Assembly: GCA_020444065.1 (NCBI GenBank)
Contig: JAHLLQ010000002.1
Span: forward strand, 186,001 to 250,000
Direction: 5' to 3'
Source of the DNA: a bacterium
Lineage (GTDB): Bacteria; Sumerlaeota; Sumerlaeia; SLMS01; JAHLLQ01
Length of the DNA stretch: 64,000 nt
The translations under genes were made by a program, and so were the position numbers. The notes beneath the pieces are model-generated. The model was not told the DNA's origin. It made no database searches and saw only the letters and a program-made list of their open reading frames with translations. Shown here piece after piece: positions 42,521-51,151 of the stretch (position 1 is its first letter; the number at the start of each line of letters is the position of its first letter).

Positions 42521-43830
42521 CGACCACCACAACACCGGACTTCCCCCCAGTAGGTGCCCTTCGTGGCGCCGAGCGCCAGCGTGTCTTGAAACTGGCGGGA
42601 TTGCTGACTCGCCCAGCTTTGGAAGAGCGCCATATTCGCGCAGCAGAGCGGTTGATCGGTGCGCCGGATTGGCAACCTATCCCCCGTTTGATCATGCTGC
42701 ACGCGATAGAGCCGTTGTTCCGTCACCACGCAGCCGCACTCGGGGTCGCGCCGGATCGTCTCGTAGACTTGAGCGATACACGCTACCTTCCGGAGGCGAT
42801 GGGATTTCGGGCGATCGCGACGCGTCACTATCGACGACGTGAAGTTCTGCTCCAAGTCCTGAAGGCCCTCCATTCGCAGGGCGTTTCGCGCCCTATGCTC
42901 ATCAAGGGAGCAGCCCTTGCGCCGCTCTATTCCTCGCCTGCCTTGCGCGAGATGAGTGACATCGACCTGGTCGTCGATCCGAGCGACGAGCCTCGGGTGA
43001 CGCGTGCGTTCGAATCCGCCGGCTGGAAGGGTGGTCCGGCCACTTGGAGCCACGACACCGGCCTGACGGCCGACATTCAAATTCCTCGCCCCGGAATCGG
43101 GCGGGAAACCTGGCGTCGACGCGAATCGCACCCCATCTATGGCGAACGTTTCGGGATTTGTACTCCGCGAGCTTCCGATCACATCGTTCTGACGGCTGTC
43201 CATGCCGCCCAGCACAGCGGAACGCGCCTCTGGCGGGACATCTGTGATCTTCAGTTGTTGCTCGAAAACGGCAGACGGGCTGATCTGGCGGCCGAGGCGC
43301 TCGAGCATGCGGCCGCTCACGGTGCTGCCCCAGCCGTCGCGGCGATCTTCCGCATCATGAATCGCTGGACTGCCCCTCTTACGCGCCTTCCGGAGCGCTC
43401 TGAGGACTGGACATCCGCCCAGGAGGTGGCCTGCAAGTTGCATTGTCGCCTATATCGCGAACTGGCGGCGGATAGGGTCTCCAACGCGGCCTTGGAAATG
43501 GCGACAACGTTCGCTCTGCCGTTCCCGCTGCTGGTCGCCGGCGCAGGCGGAGTGGTACTGCGGAAGTTGTCGGATGTTCTGTCCCTGAACGGCGTCAGTC
43601 GTTCTTCCCAGGAGCCGTCTGAGCGGGATCCAGTGATGGGCGATTTGCCCGCGGCCGGTTCGCTCAAACGCCAGGTTCTCAAACTCCGGCTGTTGGCTTA
43701 CCTGGCGAGGAGCGGAGAGGGGCGGAGATACTGGAAGATTCTCCGAATGCGTCCACGCGTTGCCCTGAAAGCGCGACCCTTCGAGCCACTGAAACTCGCA
43801 ACGTCTGAGGATACGAAGCCCCCGATATGA
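42517..43830 (+). CDS. Nucleotidyltransferase-like protein of a RiPP-type locus
   Basis: 437 residues. The central part has MLIKGAALAPLY and MSDIDLVVDP (Asp148, Asp150), the marks of the nucleotidyltransferase family (NTP_transf_5-like) often seen in lasso- and PqqD-linked peptide clusters. HIVLTAVHAAQHSGTRLWRDICDL (about 227-250) is typical of the C-terminal region. It could transfer a nucleotide to the precursor or another cluster protein. The GTG start overlaps the kinase-like gene; its stop overlaps the radical SAM start (ATGA). Confidence 0.78.
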   Translation: MTTTTTPDFPPVGALRGAERQRVLKLAGLLTRPALEERHIRAAERLIGAPDWQPIPRLIMLHAIEPLFRHHAAALGVAPDRLVDLSDTRYLPEAMGFRAIATRHYRRREVLLQVLKALHSQGVSRPMLIKGAALAPLYSSPALREMSDIDLVVDPSDEPRVTRAFESAGWKGGPATWSHDTGLTADIQIPRPGIGRETWRRRESHPIYGERFGICTPRASDHIVLTAVHAAQHSGTRLWRDICDLQLLLENGRRADLAAEALEHAAAHGAAPAVAAIFRIMNRWTAPLTRLPERSEDWTSAQEVACKLHCRLYRELAADRVSNAALEMATTFALPFPLLVAGAGGVVLRKLSDVLSLNGVSRSSQEPSERDPVMGDLPAAGSLKRQVLKLRLLAYLARSGEGRRYWKILRMRPRVALKARPFEPLKLATSEDTKPPI

Positions 43831-45248
43831 ACGAAACCCCGGTCATGGAGCCCTTTGCCCCCGCTGATACTTGGTGTCCAAAGGTCCATCCCGATCTGAT
43901 TGTCGATCGAGAGGGAGCGCCCGACTACATCCTGCTGCATCCGAAGGAAGCTCGGTGGGCGTTGACCAATGAGACCGGCCTTTTTCTAGCCGGCCAGTTC
44001 GACGGATCGGTTTCGATTGGAGCGGCCGCGGAGAATCTGGCTGAGCAGTATGTGGGGACGGAGATCGAGGCGATCCTCGGCGATGTGCGCACGTTCGTCG
44101 ATCGGCTGCACGAGTCGAATCTCCTGCAGAACGCGCCTGTTGCGCCACCACCGTTGCCGAAGAAGCAGCGTCCTCCCGACATCACAATCTACCTGACAGA
44201 GCAGTGCAATCTGCGCTGCAAGCACTGCGCCGTCGTTGAGGGAAAGATGCCTTCGGACAAGCTGACAACCGAGGACATCAAGGACCTGATCGCGCAGCAT
44301 TGCGAGCGCTACGAAAACCCAACGGTCTCGTTCACCGGTGGCGAAACATTCCTGCGCCGAGACTGCATGGAGGTGCTCGAATTTGCCTCGAAGCAGTCCA
44401 AATTCGTCAATGTGAACACAAACGGCCTTCTGATCGACCGCGAGATGGCCCAAAAGCTGGCCGCCCTGGACGTCTGGGTGCAGGTCAGTCTGGACGGTGC
44501 CGATCCCGAGGTTCACGATTTCATTCGCGGGAAGGGCACCTTCGACCGTGCCTGGCAGACGGTCGAGTGGCTCTGCGAATTCGGCGGTGCCCAGAAGGTC
44601 CTGATTGCCACCACGTTGACGCGATCCGTTCTGCCCCAGGTGATAGAGCTCATCGAACGGGCGGACGCATTGAATTTGCGCAATCTGCGCTTCCTGACGC
44701 TCAATAAGCTCAAGGCTGCCGTGACGAATTGGGACAGGATCGCCCCCGATGGGGACGAAATGCTCAAGACCTACCGCTATCTGCTGTTGGAACTGCCGCA
44801 GATGGACAGGGATGGAAAGACCGAGATCAGCGGCAGTTTCCCGGGCTTTGTGCCTGATGCAGACCCCCGTGGCGGACCCTGGTGCCCCCTTGGCAAGACC
44901 ATGATCGTGGACTCCCAGGGAGACACCTATAACTGCCCAACGCTGAGGGGAGAGGACTTCCGCACAGGAAACATCCGTCAAAATACGTTGGAAGAGATCG
45001 AGGCCGGCGATCGGAACAAGGCCCTGCGCGAGCAGATGTTGAACCGGCGTTTTGTCATAGAAGAATGCTGCGATTGCCCCTGGCGTAACTTTTGCCAAGG
45101 TGGATGCGAAGCATTCACGTTCCTACGGACTAACTCGTTGTATGTGAATGATGAATTTTGCGATTTCCGGCGCGATTTGTACCGTGCCCATGTAAAACTC
45201 CAGGCCCTTGGCAGAATAGCCAATATGGACAGAGAAAGCATCTGCTGA
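43827..45248 (+). CDS. Radical SAM/SPASM peptide-modifying enzyme with N-terminal PqqD domain
   Basis: 473 residues. Residues 20-102 form a PqqD-like leader-binding domain (DYILLHPKEARWALTNETG ... VRTFVDRLHESNLL). The radical SAM core carries Cys127, Cys131 and Cys134 (CNLRCKHC) and FTGGETFLR. A SPASM region (from about 350) has seven or more cysteines, including CPLGKTM, YNCPTLRG, ECCDCPWRNFCQGGC and a last Cys near 443, for two extra [4Fe-4S] clusters. Such enzymes make thioether, C-C or epimer changes in ribosomal peptides. It ends the tightly overlapping gene run. Confidence 0.9.
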   Translation: MNETPVMEPFAPADTWCPKVHPDLIVDREGAPDYILLHPKEARWALTNETGLFLAGQFDGSVSIGAAAENLAEQYVGTEIEAILGDVRTFVDRLHESNLLQNAPVAPPPLPKKQRPPDITIYLTEQCNLRCKHCAVVEGKMPSDKLTTEDIKDLIAQHCERYENPTVSFTGGETFLRRDCMEVLEFASKQSKFVNVNTNGLLIDREMAQKLAALDVWVQVSLDGADPEVHDFIRGKGTFDRAWQTVEWLCEFGGAQKVLIATTLTRSVLPQVIELIERADALNLRNLRFLTLNKLKAAVTNWDRIAPDGDEMLKTYRYLLLELPQMDRDGKTEISGSFPGFVPDADPRGGPWCPLGKTMIVDSQGDTYNCPTLRGEDFRTGNIRQNTLEEIEAGDRNKALREQMLNRRFVIEECCDCPWRNFCQGGCEAFTFLRTNSLYVNDEFCDFRRDLYRAHVKLQALGRIANMDRESIC

Positions 45249-45426
45249 TTGTGACACGAAAAAGGAACTGGAAGCCGGACAAAAACCCTTGCATGGGGAA
45301 CTGGCTTCGAGGACCCTTGGACTAAGTTAGGCACAAAGTGGAATGCTTTCACTGAGTCGGGCCGGAACGATTTCGCATGTTTTGGAAACAGAATCCAGCT
45401 CACTATCACTAAAGGTACGCATCCAA

Positions 45427-46233
45427 ATGAGAAAATTGCTTCTTGCCGCTACGATCTTTGCCCTGTGCTCCACCGGTTTTGCGTCCGATCGCGCCGCAAT
45501 GGCCGAGTCCACAGGATCTTACTCCATCGACCGGGACGGCACCGTCCTTTCCGCTCGGGAGAATACGCTGACCGAAGTGCGCACCGGCGACCTGCTTCTT
45601 GCCGGTGAGAAGCCCGTTCGTGTTGAAACAGCCAAGGGCGAAACAATCCTGGTTGGCCAGAACTCCCAGGCCAGCTTCAAGGACGCCGGCCATGTCGTTC
45701 TGACCGAAGGCACCGTCGCACTGGCGACTCCCGGCGACTCGACGCTGGCCGCTTCCTATAGCGACCTCCTCTTCGAGTCGATCTCCGGCGAAGGCGCTGA
45801 TCGTCACATGCTGCTGATCCAGGTCGAGAACTCGAATGAAGTCATGGCTCAGAGCCTGAGCGAGACCTTCGCGGTTCGCTCCGCCACGACCGGCGAGCAG
45901 ATCGCTGTCATCGGCGCCGGCGACGACCTGATCTTCAAGCACGTCGGGGACACATGGATGGTCAACGCTCGCACTGTTGGTCAGCCGGGCACCGATGGCC
46001 AGATCGAGGGTGGCTCCGAAGCGGCCCAGGACGAAGTTGCCCAGGATGAAGACGATCGCCGCAAGGCCGGCTTCTGGATCCTCGGTGGAACGCTGGGTGC
46101 CGCGGCTGCTGGTGGCGCTGGCTACTGGATCTACGAAGATCTGATCAAGGAAGGCCCGGACGGCGGTGGCGATAACGGCCGCAACCCGTCCAGCCCGATC
46201 GCACCTCCCTACACGCCGCCTCCGTCTAAGTAA
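45427..46233 (+). CDS. FecR-like exported or membrane protein
   Basis: 268 residues. Sec signal to about residue 22. Residues 30-110 follow the FecR fold (GTVLSARENTLTEVRTGDLLL ... VETAKGETILVGQNSQASF), with GTVALATP repeated strands. An acidic linker precedes a second hydrophobic helix (about 223-240, GFWILGGTLGAAAAGGAGY) and a Pro-rich tail. FecR proteins usually sense or anchor envelope components. It follows the RiPP cluster by 178 bases on the same strand and has its own terminator, so a link is only positional. Confidence 0.72.
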   Translation: MRKLLLAATIFALCSTGFASDRAAMAESTGSYSIDRDGTVLSARENTLTEVRTGDLLLAGEKPVRVETAKGETILVGQNSQASFKDAGHVVLTEGTVALATPGDSTLAASYSDLLFESISGEGADRHMLLIQVENSNEVMAQSLSETFAVRSATTGEQIAVIGAGDDLIFKHVGDTWMVNARTVGQPGTDGQIEGGSEAAQDEVAQDEDDRRKAGFWILGGTLGAAAAGGAGYWIYEDLIKEGPDGGGDNGRNPSSPIAPPYTPPPSK

Positions 46234-46260
46234 TCCCGGAGCACAGACACTGATTGTCAT

Positions 46261-46298
46261 CTCGCCGGCAACACTGCGTTGCCGGCGAGTTTTCTATT
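46261..46298 (+). terminator. Terminator of the FecR-like gene
   Basis: A perfect 12-bp stem (46261-46272 with 46278-46289), 5-base loop, then TTTTCTATTT. Confidence 0.92.
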
Positions 46299-46935
46299 TA
46301 AGAGTTCGGAGAATCGCTCGAACAGGACTCCCGTCGCGACCTGCCAGTCGCAGCGGCACAGCGATCAGTTCGTAATCGCCCGGCGGAACGTGCTTCAGCA
46401 CCAAGCCCTCCAGCCCAATCATGCCGTGATGGACAAGGCGGTGATGACTGCGCAGTTCGCCATCGCCAAAGGGATCCACCGACGGCGCATCGAGCCCGAC
46501 GAGCTTGACCTCAAGTCCCGCGAGTCGATCGATCAGTTCCGGGGACAGCGCCACGAAGTCCTTCTGAAAAGGTGGCGTTGGGCGATAGGTGCAAGTCTTC
46601 AGAAGAACACGCGGCGGGCAATCGTCGGCGACCTCTTCCGTGATGACTGCCGGTGAGATTCGCCGCTCGTCAGTTCGCGCCGATGGTGGGACTTCGACTA
46701 TACGGGCGCGACCGACGAATAACTCAAATGGTAGCTCATCGATTTTCGCAGCATCCGCGCTGACGTGATACGGCGCATCGACGTGGCTTCCGAGATGCAA
46801 CGTGGTTGCGATGCTGCTCAGGTTGGCTGCGTCCCCCTTTTCCAGAAGGCAATCCCACGCTGCACTGTAGGGAACATCGCCCGGCCAAACCGGCAACGAT
46901 TCAGTAATCGGCGGAGAGCAATCGTACCACTTCAT
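46294..46935 (-). CDS. Cyclase-family hydrolase, kynurenine-formamidase-like
   Basis: 213 residues. The metal-binding motif HLGSHVDAPYH (HxGTHxDxP type) and the length fit KynB, which hydrolyses N-formylkynurenine, and the broader cyclase family. The neighbours are not tryptophan genes, so the substrate is unsure. The start (ATG 46935) overlaps the stop of the upstream large membrane protein by ATGA. Confidence 0.82.
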   Translation of the reverse strand: MKWYDCSPPITESLPVWPGDVPYSAAWDCLLEKGDAANLSSIATTLHLGSHVDAPYHVSADAAKIDELPFELFVGRARIVEVPPSARTDERRISPAVITEEVADDCPPRVLLKTCTYRPTPPFQKDFVALSPELIDRLAGLEVKLVGLDAPSVDPFGDGELRSHHRLVHHGMIGLEGLVLKHVPPGDYELIAVPLRLAGRDGSPVRAILRTLK

Positions 46936-49511
46936 GGCATCTCCTGTGTGTTCGTCCAGCCGGCCCCGACAATGCGAATGGCTCGCACTGCCATCGAGAG
47001 CGGCCTATCATCATCGCTTTCGCCGGGGCGAATCTTCGAAGGCGTGTAGGCCTTCGCGAACCACAACTTCACGGGGTTGAGCCCGGGGTGCAGAACGCGT
47101 TCAGCCACATCGGCCGGTACATTGAATTGGAGGAACTGGTGCACCGTATCATCAAATGTCCTGTGCTCGGATTCCCAATCGCCAATCGTGATCCACGCGG
47201 CGTTCGGTAAGGAGCGCTCGTCCCTGCTCATCGAGAAGCCTGCCACCTCAATCGTCACAGGGCCGTTCACGCGGCGGACAGGAAGCGCGAGGCCGACGGG
47301 ATTCTTCAACGCCCAACGCCAGCTATCGCCTTCGACGTGCTCCACGCCGGCCCATCCATCGTGCCAGAACAGACGCGCCCCTTCTTCTATCGGAATCCAA
47401 CCATGCCACCGCTTGTCGTACTCATCAGCCATTCCCAGATCGAAGTTCGCGCGAGCTTCCGCCACGGATTCAGTATACGCCTTGGCTGCATCGCTTGATT
47501 CTTCGACCGGTTGTGCGAGCCACGCGTGATACGTTTCTGCGGCATCGCGCACCGGAACGTTGCCCCGGTGTGGCGCAATGCGAACGGGCAGCGCGCCTGT
47601 CTTATCAAGTGCAGAGGCCTCCAACTCGAGCTCCAACTCCTGGAAGCAGTTGAACTCAGCTTCCGCTTCGAGTTCATATTCCGTCTCGCCGATCTGCACC
47701 ACAATCGATTCACCGCTCTCCGAATAGACACGCAGAATCAGAAGCGCGGGTTGTCCCGCGATGCCTTGCAGAACGAACTGTTCGTGACCGCTGATGATCC
47801 GCCCGCCATCCGTCATCTGCAGCGCGCTGTCTTTGCGGGGACGCAGATGTCTCACGATCGTGTTTGTGTTAAAATCCCATGCACCGGCCGATTCGATCCA
47901 GTATTCGTGCACGTCTTCGCTCAACAAGTCTGCCTGATCGATTTCATCAACAACGCGCCAGCCCTCCGGCAGATCTATTGCCGGTTCCATCGGGAGCGTC
48001 AGCCATGGCATGCCCGACTTCCAGATCGTCAGCGGCGTGCCGTTACTCCACACACTGCGCGGCAATGGGAAAGCGGCCAGTTCCTCACCGATCATTCGCG
48101 AGTCTGTAAACTCGGGGAAACTTGCGACGTAGTCGGGATAATCCGCATAGGGCGTTCGTTCGAGCTCTTCCCAGACGCTGCCGAATCCGCTGCCCGCGAC
48201 GCCCGCAAAGCGCGTTGTCACAAGGCCATTCAAATCGATGATCGTTCGATTTCCGACCGCTGCCAGAATGCCGGCATCATGCACCGTCACGATCGCATCG
48301 GCCGGCAGATTCTCGTCCATCCATTGCGCGGCGGGCAGGTGCATTGTGGCCATCTCGTTGGCCAGGTGGCTGAATTCCTCTGCTTTGGCAGGCAGCGAAA
48401 CAACAACGCGCCCGATCGCTGCGGCCACCAGTGCGATCCACAGCAAGTGCCTTCCGCGCCGATTCGACCACCGCACCAACGTCCACGCGCCCATCGACCA
48501 GGCAAGCAGCAAAATCGGCAACCATCCCAGGAAATAGCGGCTGTCATGCAGAGTCGGGTCGACGGCCAGGAACGGCGTCAGAAGCGGAAGGAGCCACAAG
48601 CCGAGCAGAATCGCGCGTCGTTTCCAGAATCCGACGAGCGCCAGCAACGCCGCCAGACTCGCGAGCGGTGGCAGAGCCAACTCCGCTCCGAGCCGTCCGA
48701 ATCCAGTCCGATCCATCGCCAGCCCGACGCGCGCGACGATCTCCGGCAGCGTCTGATACGGATGCGTCGTCAGCAACTTCGCAGTCGATGTGTTTGTCGA
48801 GAGGCTGCCCGTCTGGGCATACACCAGCAGCACGTACCCGATTCCCGGCAGCAGTGATAGAAGGATCGCGATGCGGAAACCTCGCGGCACGCGCAGAAAG
48901 AACGACAAGATCAGCAGACCGATCGGGACGATTGCGGCTTCCGGCCGCGACAGCGACAGCGCGGCCAGGAGAATTGCCAGTCCAGTGATATTCATCGGCG
49001 ACAAGCGATCGCGCTTTATTGTCCGCAAGACCATTGCGAGAGCCAGCGCTGCCAACGCCGCCAGCATTCCTGTTTCCAGTCCGTTCGTTGCACCGTGCGT
49101 GAATGGCCCGCTCAGGCACGTCAGCACACCGGCCAGAACGCCGGGCTCGCGATGCCGAGCCAACTGGCGGGCGGCCTCGAAAACGCCGACCGCCGCGAGG
49201 AACTTCCAAATCAGCGAAAGCACCAGCGTCACGCTCATCATCGCCAGTGGCGACAAGACCGCGGCGAACGGCGCCAGGATCAGAGGATAGAGCGGGCTGG
49301 TCGATCCAGTGGAGAATGCCGCGCCGGGCTGATAGATGAATGGCTGGAAGTGCGCGAGCTGGCGTGCATACTGGAACGTGATGAATGCATCGTCCAGGGG
49401 CAGGAACCACCGGCCGACGACCTGGCGCGTGACGATAAAGAACAGCCCATTGGCCAGAATGGTCAGCACTGCAAACAGCCCGTATGTCCGAACCCGATCG
49501 CGGCTCATCAT
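46932..49511 (-). CDS. Large membrane protein resembling GT-C glycosyltransferases
   Basis: 859 residues. The first 370 residues hold about ten hydrophobic helices; an extracytoplasmic loop after helix 1 has DDAFITFQYARQL and STGSTSPLYPLI, a layout shared with polyprenyl-phosphate-dependent GT-C mannosyltransferases. After a DDD/ED-like start (FLPLDDAFITF) the C-terminal half (about 380-859) is soluble and beta-rich, with two carbohydrate-binding-like stretches (LILRVYSESGESIVVQIG; PVTIEVAGFSMSRDE). It probably transfers sugars at the periplasmic face. Coupled to the cyclase-family gene. Confidence 0.7.
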   Translation of the reverse strand: MMSRDRVRTYGLFAVLTILANGLFFIVTRQVVGRWFLPLDDAFITFQYARQLAHFQPFIYQPGAAFSTGSTSPLYPLILAPFAAVLSPLAMMSVTLVLSLIWKFLAAVGVFEAARQLARHREPGVLAGVLTCLSGPFTHGATNGLETGMLAALAALALAMVLRTIKRDRLSPMNITGLAILLAALSLSRPEAAIVPIGLLILSFFLRVPRGFRIAILLSLLPGIGYVLLVYAQTGSLSTNTSTAKLLTTHPYQTLPEIVARVGLAMDRTGFGRLGAELALPPLASLAALLALVGFWKRRAILLGLWLLPLLTPFLAVDPTLHDSRYFLGWLPILLLAWSMGAWTLVRWSNRRGRHLLWIALVAAAIGRVVVSLPAKAEEFSHLANEMATMHLPAAQWMDENLPADAIVTVHDAGILAAVGNRTIIDLNGLVTTRFAGVAGSGFGSVWEELERTPYADYPDYVASFPEFTDSRMIGEELAAFPLPRSVWSNGTPLTIWKSGMPWLTLPMEPAIDLPEGWRVVDEIDQADLLSEDVHEYWIESAGAWDFNTNTIVRHLRPRKDSALQMTDGGRIISGHEQFVLQGIAGQPALLILRVYSESGESIVVQIGETEYELEAEAEFNCFQELELELEASALDKTGALPVRIAPHRGNVPVRDAAETYHAWLAQPVEESSDAAKAYTESVAEARANFDLGMADEYDKRWHGWIPIEEGARLFWHDGWAGVEHVEGDSWRWALKNPVGLALPVRRVNGPVTIEVAGFSMSRDERSLPNAAWITIGDWESEHRTFDDTVHQFLQFNVPADVAERVLHPGLNPVKLWFAKAYTPSKIRPGESDDDRPLSMAVRAIRIVGAGWTNTQEMP

Positions 49512-49580
49512 GCGGCGAATCTGAATTCAAGGGCCGACAGGAGCAATGGCAGTTTGCTGTCTGAGGTGGGGGAGACGGCG

Positions 49581-50135
49581 CTACACGATGCTCCGGCGGT
49601 TCGGATCATGGTAGAAATCCGGGAACCCGTCAAAGATCGTCTCGAGCGCTTCAAGTCCCCCTTCCTTCTTGAAGTCCCGTCCCTTGCTTGTGATGGGGAT
49701 GAGCCAGAGGAATCGCGTCGGAATCTTGTAGGAGCGCTCCATCAGCGGGCCATCCAGATACGGGAGTGAAACCAATCCACAGTCGCATTCAGAGCCAGGA
49801 AGCCAGGGGCGTCCGAAGTCAACCGTGTGTCCGTGGTCCAGTCTCGCGCCCGTACGATGATAATGGGCGATCGCGTTAAGGAGTTCGACGTGCGCATTGG
49901 ATTCCACAGGGCTCAGAAGGTGAAGTTCGATCGGGATCGAATCATCCGGCATGGACATGCAGTTGGTCGCGTATGTCCACAGGCCTCGAGAAGCAGTTGG
50001 AGAGAAACGGAGGACTCGAAACGCAGAGGGAAGATCGTCTCTCGGACCACTGGCCCATTGCAGTGCGGTTCCCTGCCCTTTCCAGGTTTGCTCGTAGTGG
50101 CAAGTGATCAGGTTGGAATACTCGGCGATTTCCAT
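49581..50135 (-). CDS. SUFU-domain protein
   Basis: 184 residues. PIELHLLSPVESN, LLNAIAHYHRTGARLDHGHTV and WLPGSECDCGLVSLPYLDGP match bacterial suppressor-of-fused (SUFU) domains. In bacteria such proteins are commonly predicted to be immunity proteins to polymorphic toxins. No toxin gene is visible here. GGAGTGGACTGGG precedes ATG 50135. Confidence 0.72.
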   Translation of the reverse strand: MEIAEYSNLITCHYEQTWKGQGTALQWASGPRDDLPSAFRVLRFSPTASRGLWTYATNCMSMPDDSIPIELHLLSPVESNAHVELLNAIAHYHRTGARLDHGHTVDFGRPWLPGSECDCGLVSLPYLDGPLMERSYKIPTRFLWLIPITSKGRDFKKEGGLEALETIFDGFPDFYHDPNRRSIV

Positions 50136-50161
50136 CCCAGTCCACTCCTATCCGACTTTCC

Positions 50162-51142
50162 TCAATCCAGATCCGGGTCCATTCGCCATTCTTCGAAGGA
50201 ATCGTCCCCGATGCAGTTGATCATCAGCGGCTTCGGGCGATCGCTCTTTCGGGTTTCGTCGAAGAGCGCGACGATCTGGGTGCGCTTGCGCGGTTCGATG
50301 TTGATGATCAGGCGCGATGCCAACATGCGCGACAGATACAACCCGCGGCCTGATTGGTCGAAGACCCCCTCGCGGTTGAACTGCCGTTCCAGCTTCGAGA
50401 TGACCATTCCGACCGGCAATGTCCCGGCTGTGTCGGTGATCGAGAATCCGACCCGATGCGAGTCCGATCCGTATTCGATCCGGACGCTTTCGTCCTGCGC
50501 CAACGATCGAAACGCGCGGACGGCGTACTTCTCTTCGCCGCTTGCCGTCAGGAACGCATGGAAGAACGCGTTGTTGATGATCTCCTCAAGGATGAGGCGC
50601 ACATCATAAAGCTCATGCACGTCGAAACCGCACGTGGCGAAGTGATTAATGACGCGCTCGATCGCCGCCATCTTGGACTGCATGTCTCGGATCGAGACGC
50701 TGTACATTTCGATCGTAGAACTCAGATAGCGGAGAAGTCCAAACCCCGCGGCGGGGCTGCGCAGGGTCGTCAGGAAATGCGCGACTTCCTCCGGATCGAC
50801 CGGCGGCGTCTTGATCAGGACGCGGACAATTCCCCACTCGCGCAGGCGGAAGATGTAGTCTTCAAGCGGGAGATCGGTCGTCAGTCCAATGGGGCTGCGA
50901 TTGCGCTGATAGGCCAATTGGGAAACCGGTGCGGTCGGCGAATCCGCCAGCGTTGCGGCATCGAGCAGAATCGTTGCCCCGGGGACGTCGCGGCTGAACC
51001 CGAGCAACTGGGACAGATCATGGAAAACGACGATCTCGCCGGCTTCCGCCAGCGCTTCGCGAAGGGCCGTTGAACCCTCCTGGTCGCGATCCAGGTAAAG
51101 GATGATTCGGTTATCGGCGCCCTTCTCGACCGCTTGTGCCAT
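50162..51142 (-). CDS. GHKL-type ATPase (RsbW-like) with receiver-like N-terminal domain
   Basis: 326 residues. The N-terminal half (1-125) has the alternating strand-helix pattern of a response-regulator receiver domain (IILYLDRDQEG ... VRVLIKTPP) without a clear phospho-aspartate. The C-terminal domain has the N-box ILEEIINNAFFHA and the G-box GRGLYLSRMLA of GHKL ATPases such as the anti-sigma kinase RsbW/SpoIIAB. It could regulate a sigma factor or an anti-anti-sigma partner; neither is adjacent. It starts 9 bases after tatC ends. Confidence 0.75.
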   Translation of the reverse strand: MAQAVEKGADNRIILYLDRDQEGSTALREALAEAGEIVVFHDLSQLLGFSRDVPGATILLDAATLADSPTAPVSQLAYQRNRSPIGLTTDLPLEDYIFRLREWGIVRVLIKTPPVDPEEVAHFLTTLRSPAAGFGLLRYLSSTIEMYSVSIRDMQSKMAAIERVINHFATCGFDVHELYDVRLILEEIINNAFFHAFLTASGEEKYAVRAFRSLAQDESVRIEYGSDSHRVGFSITDTAGTLPVGMVISKLERQFNREGVFDQSGRGLYLSRMLASRLIINIEPRKRTQIVALFDETRKSDRPKPLMINCIGDDSFEEWRMDPDLD

Positions 51143-51151
51143 GAGCGCACT

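Noticed and set aside
47511-48857. 448-codon frame opposite the large membrane protein
   Set aside because: Arg/Gln/His-rich shadow; the membrane protein has clear hydrophobic helices.
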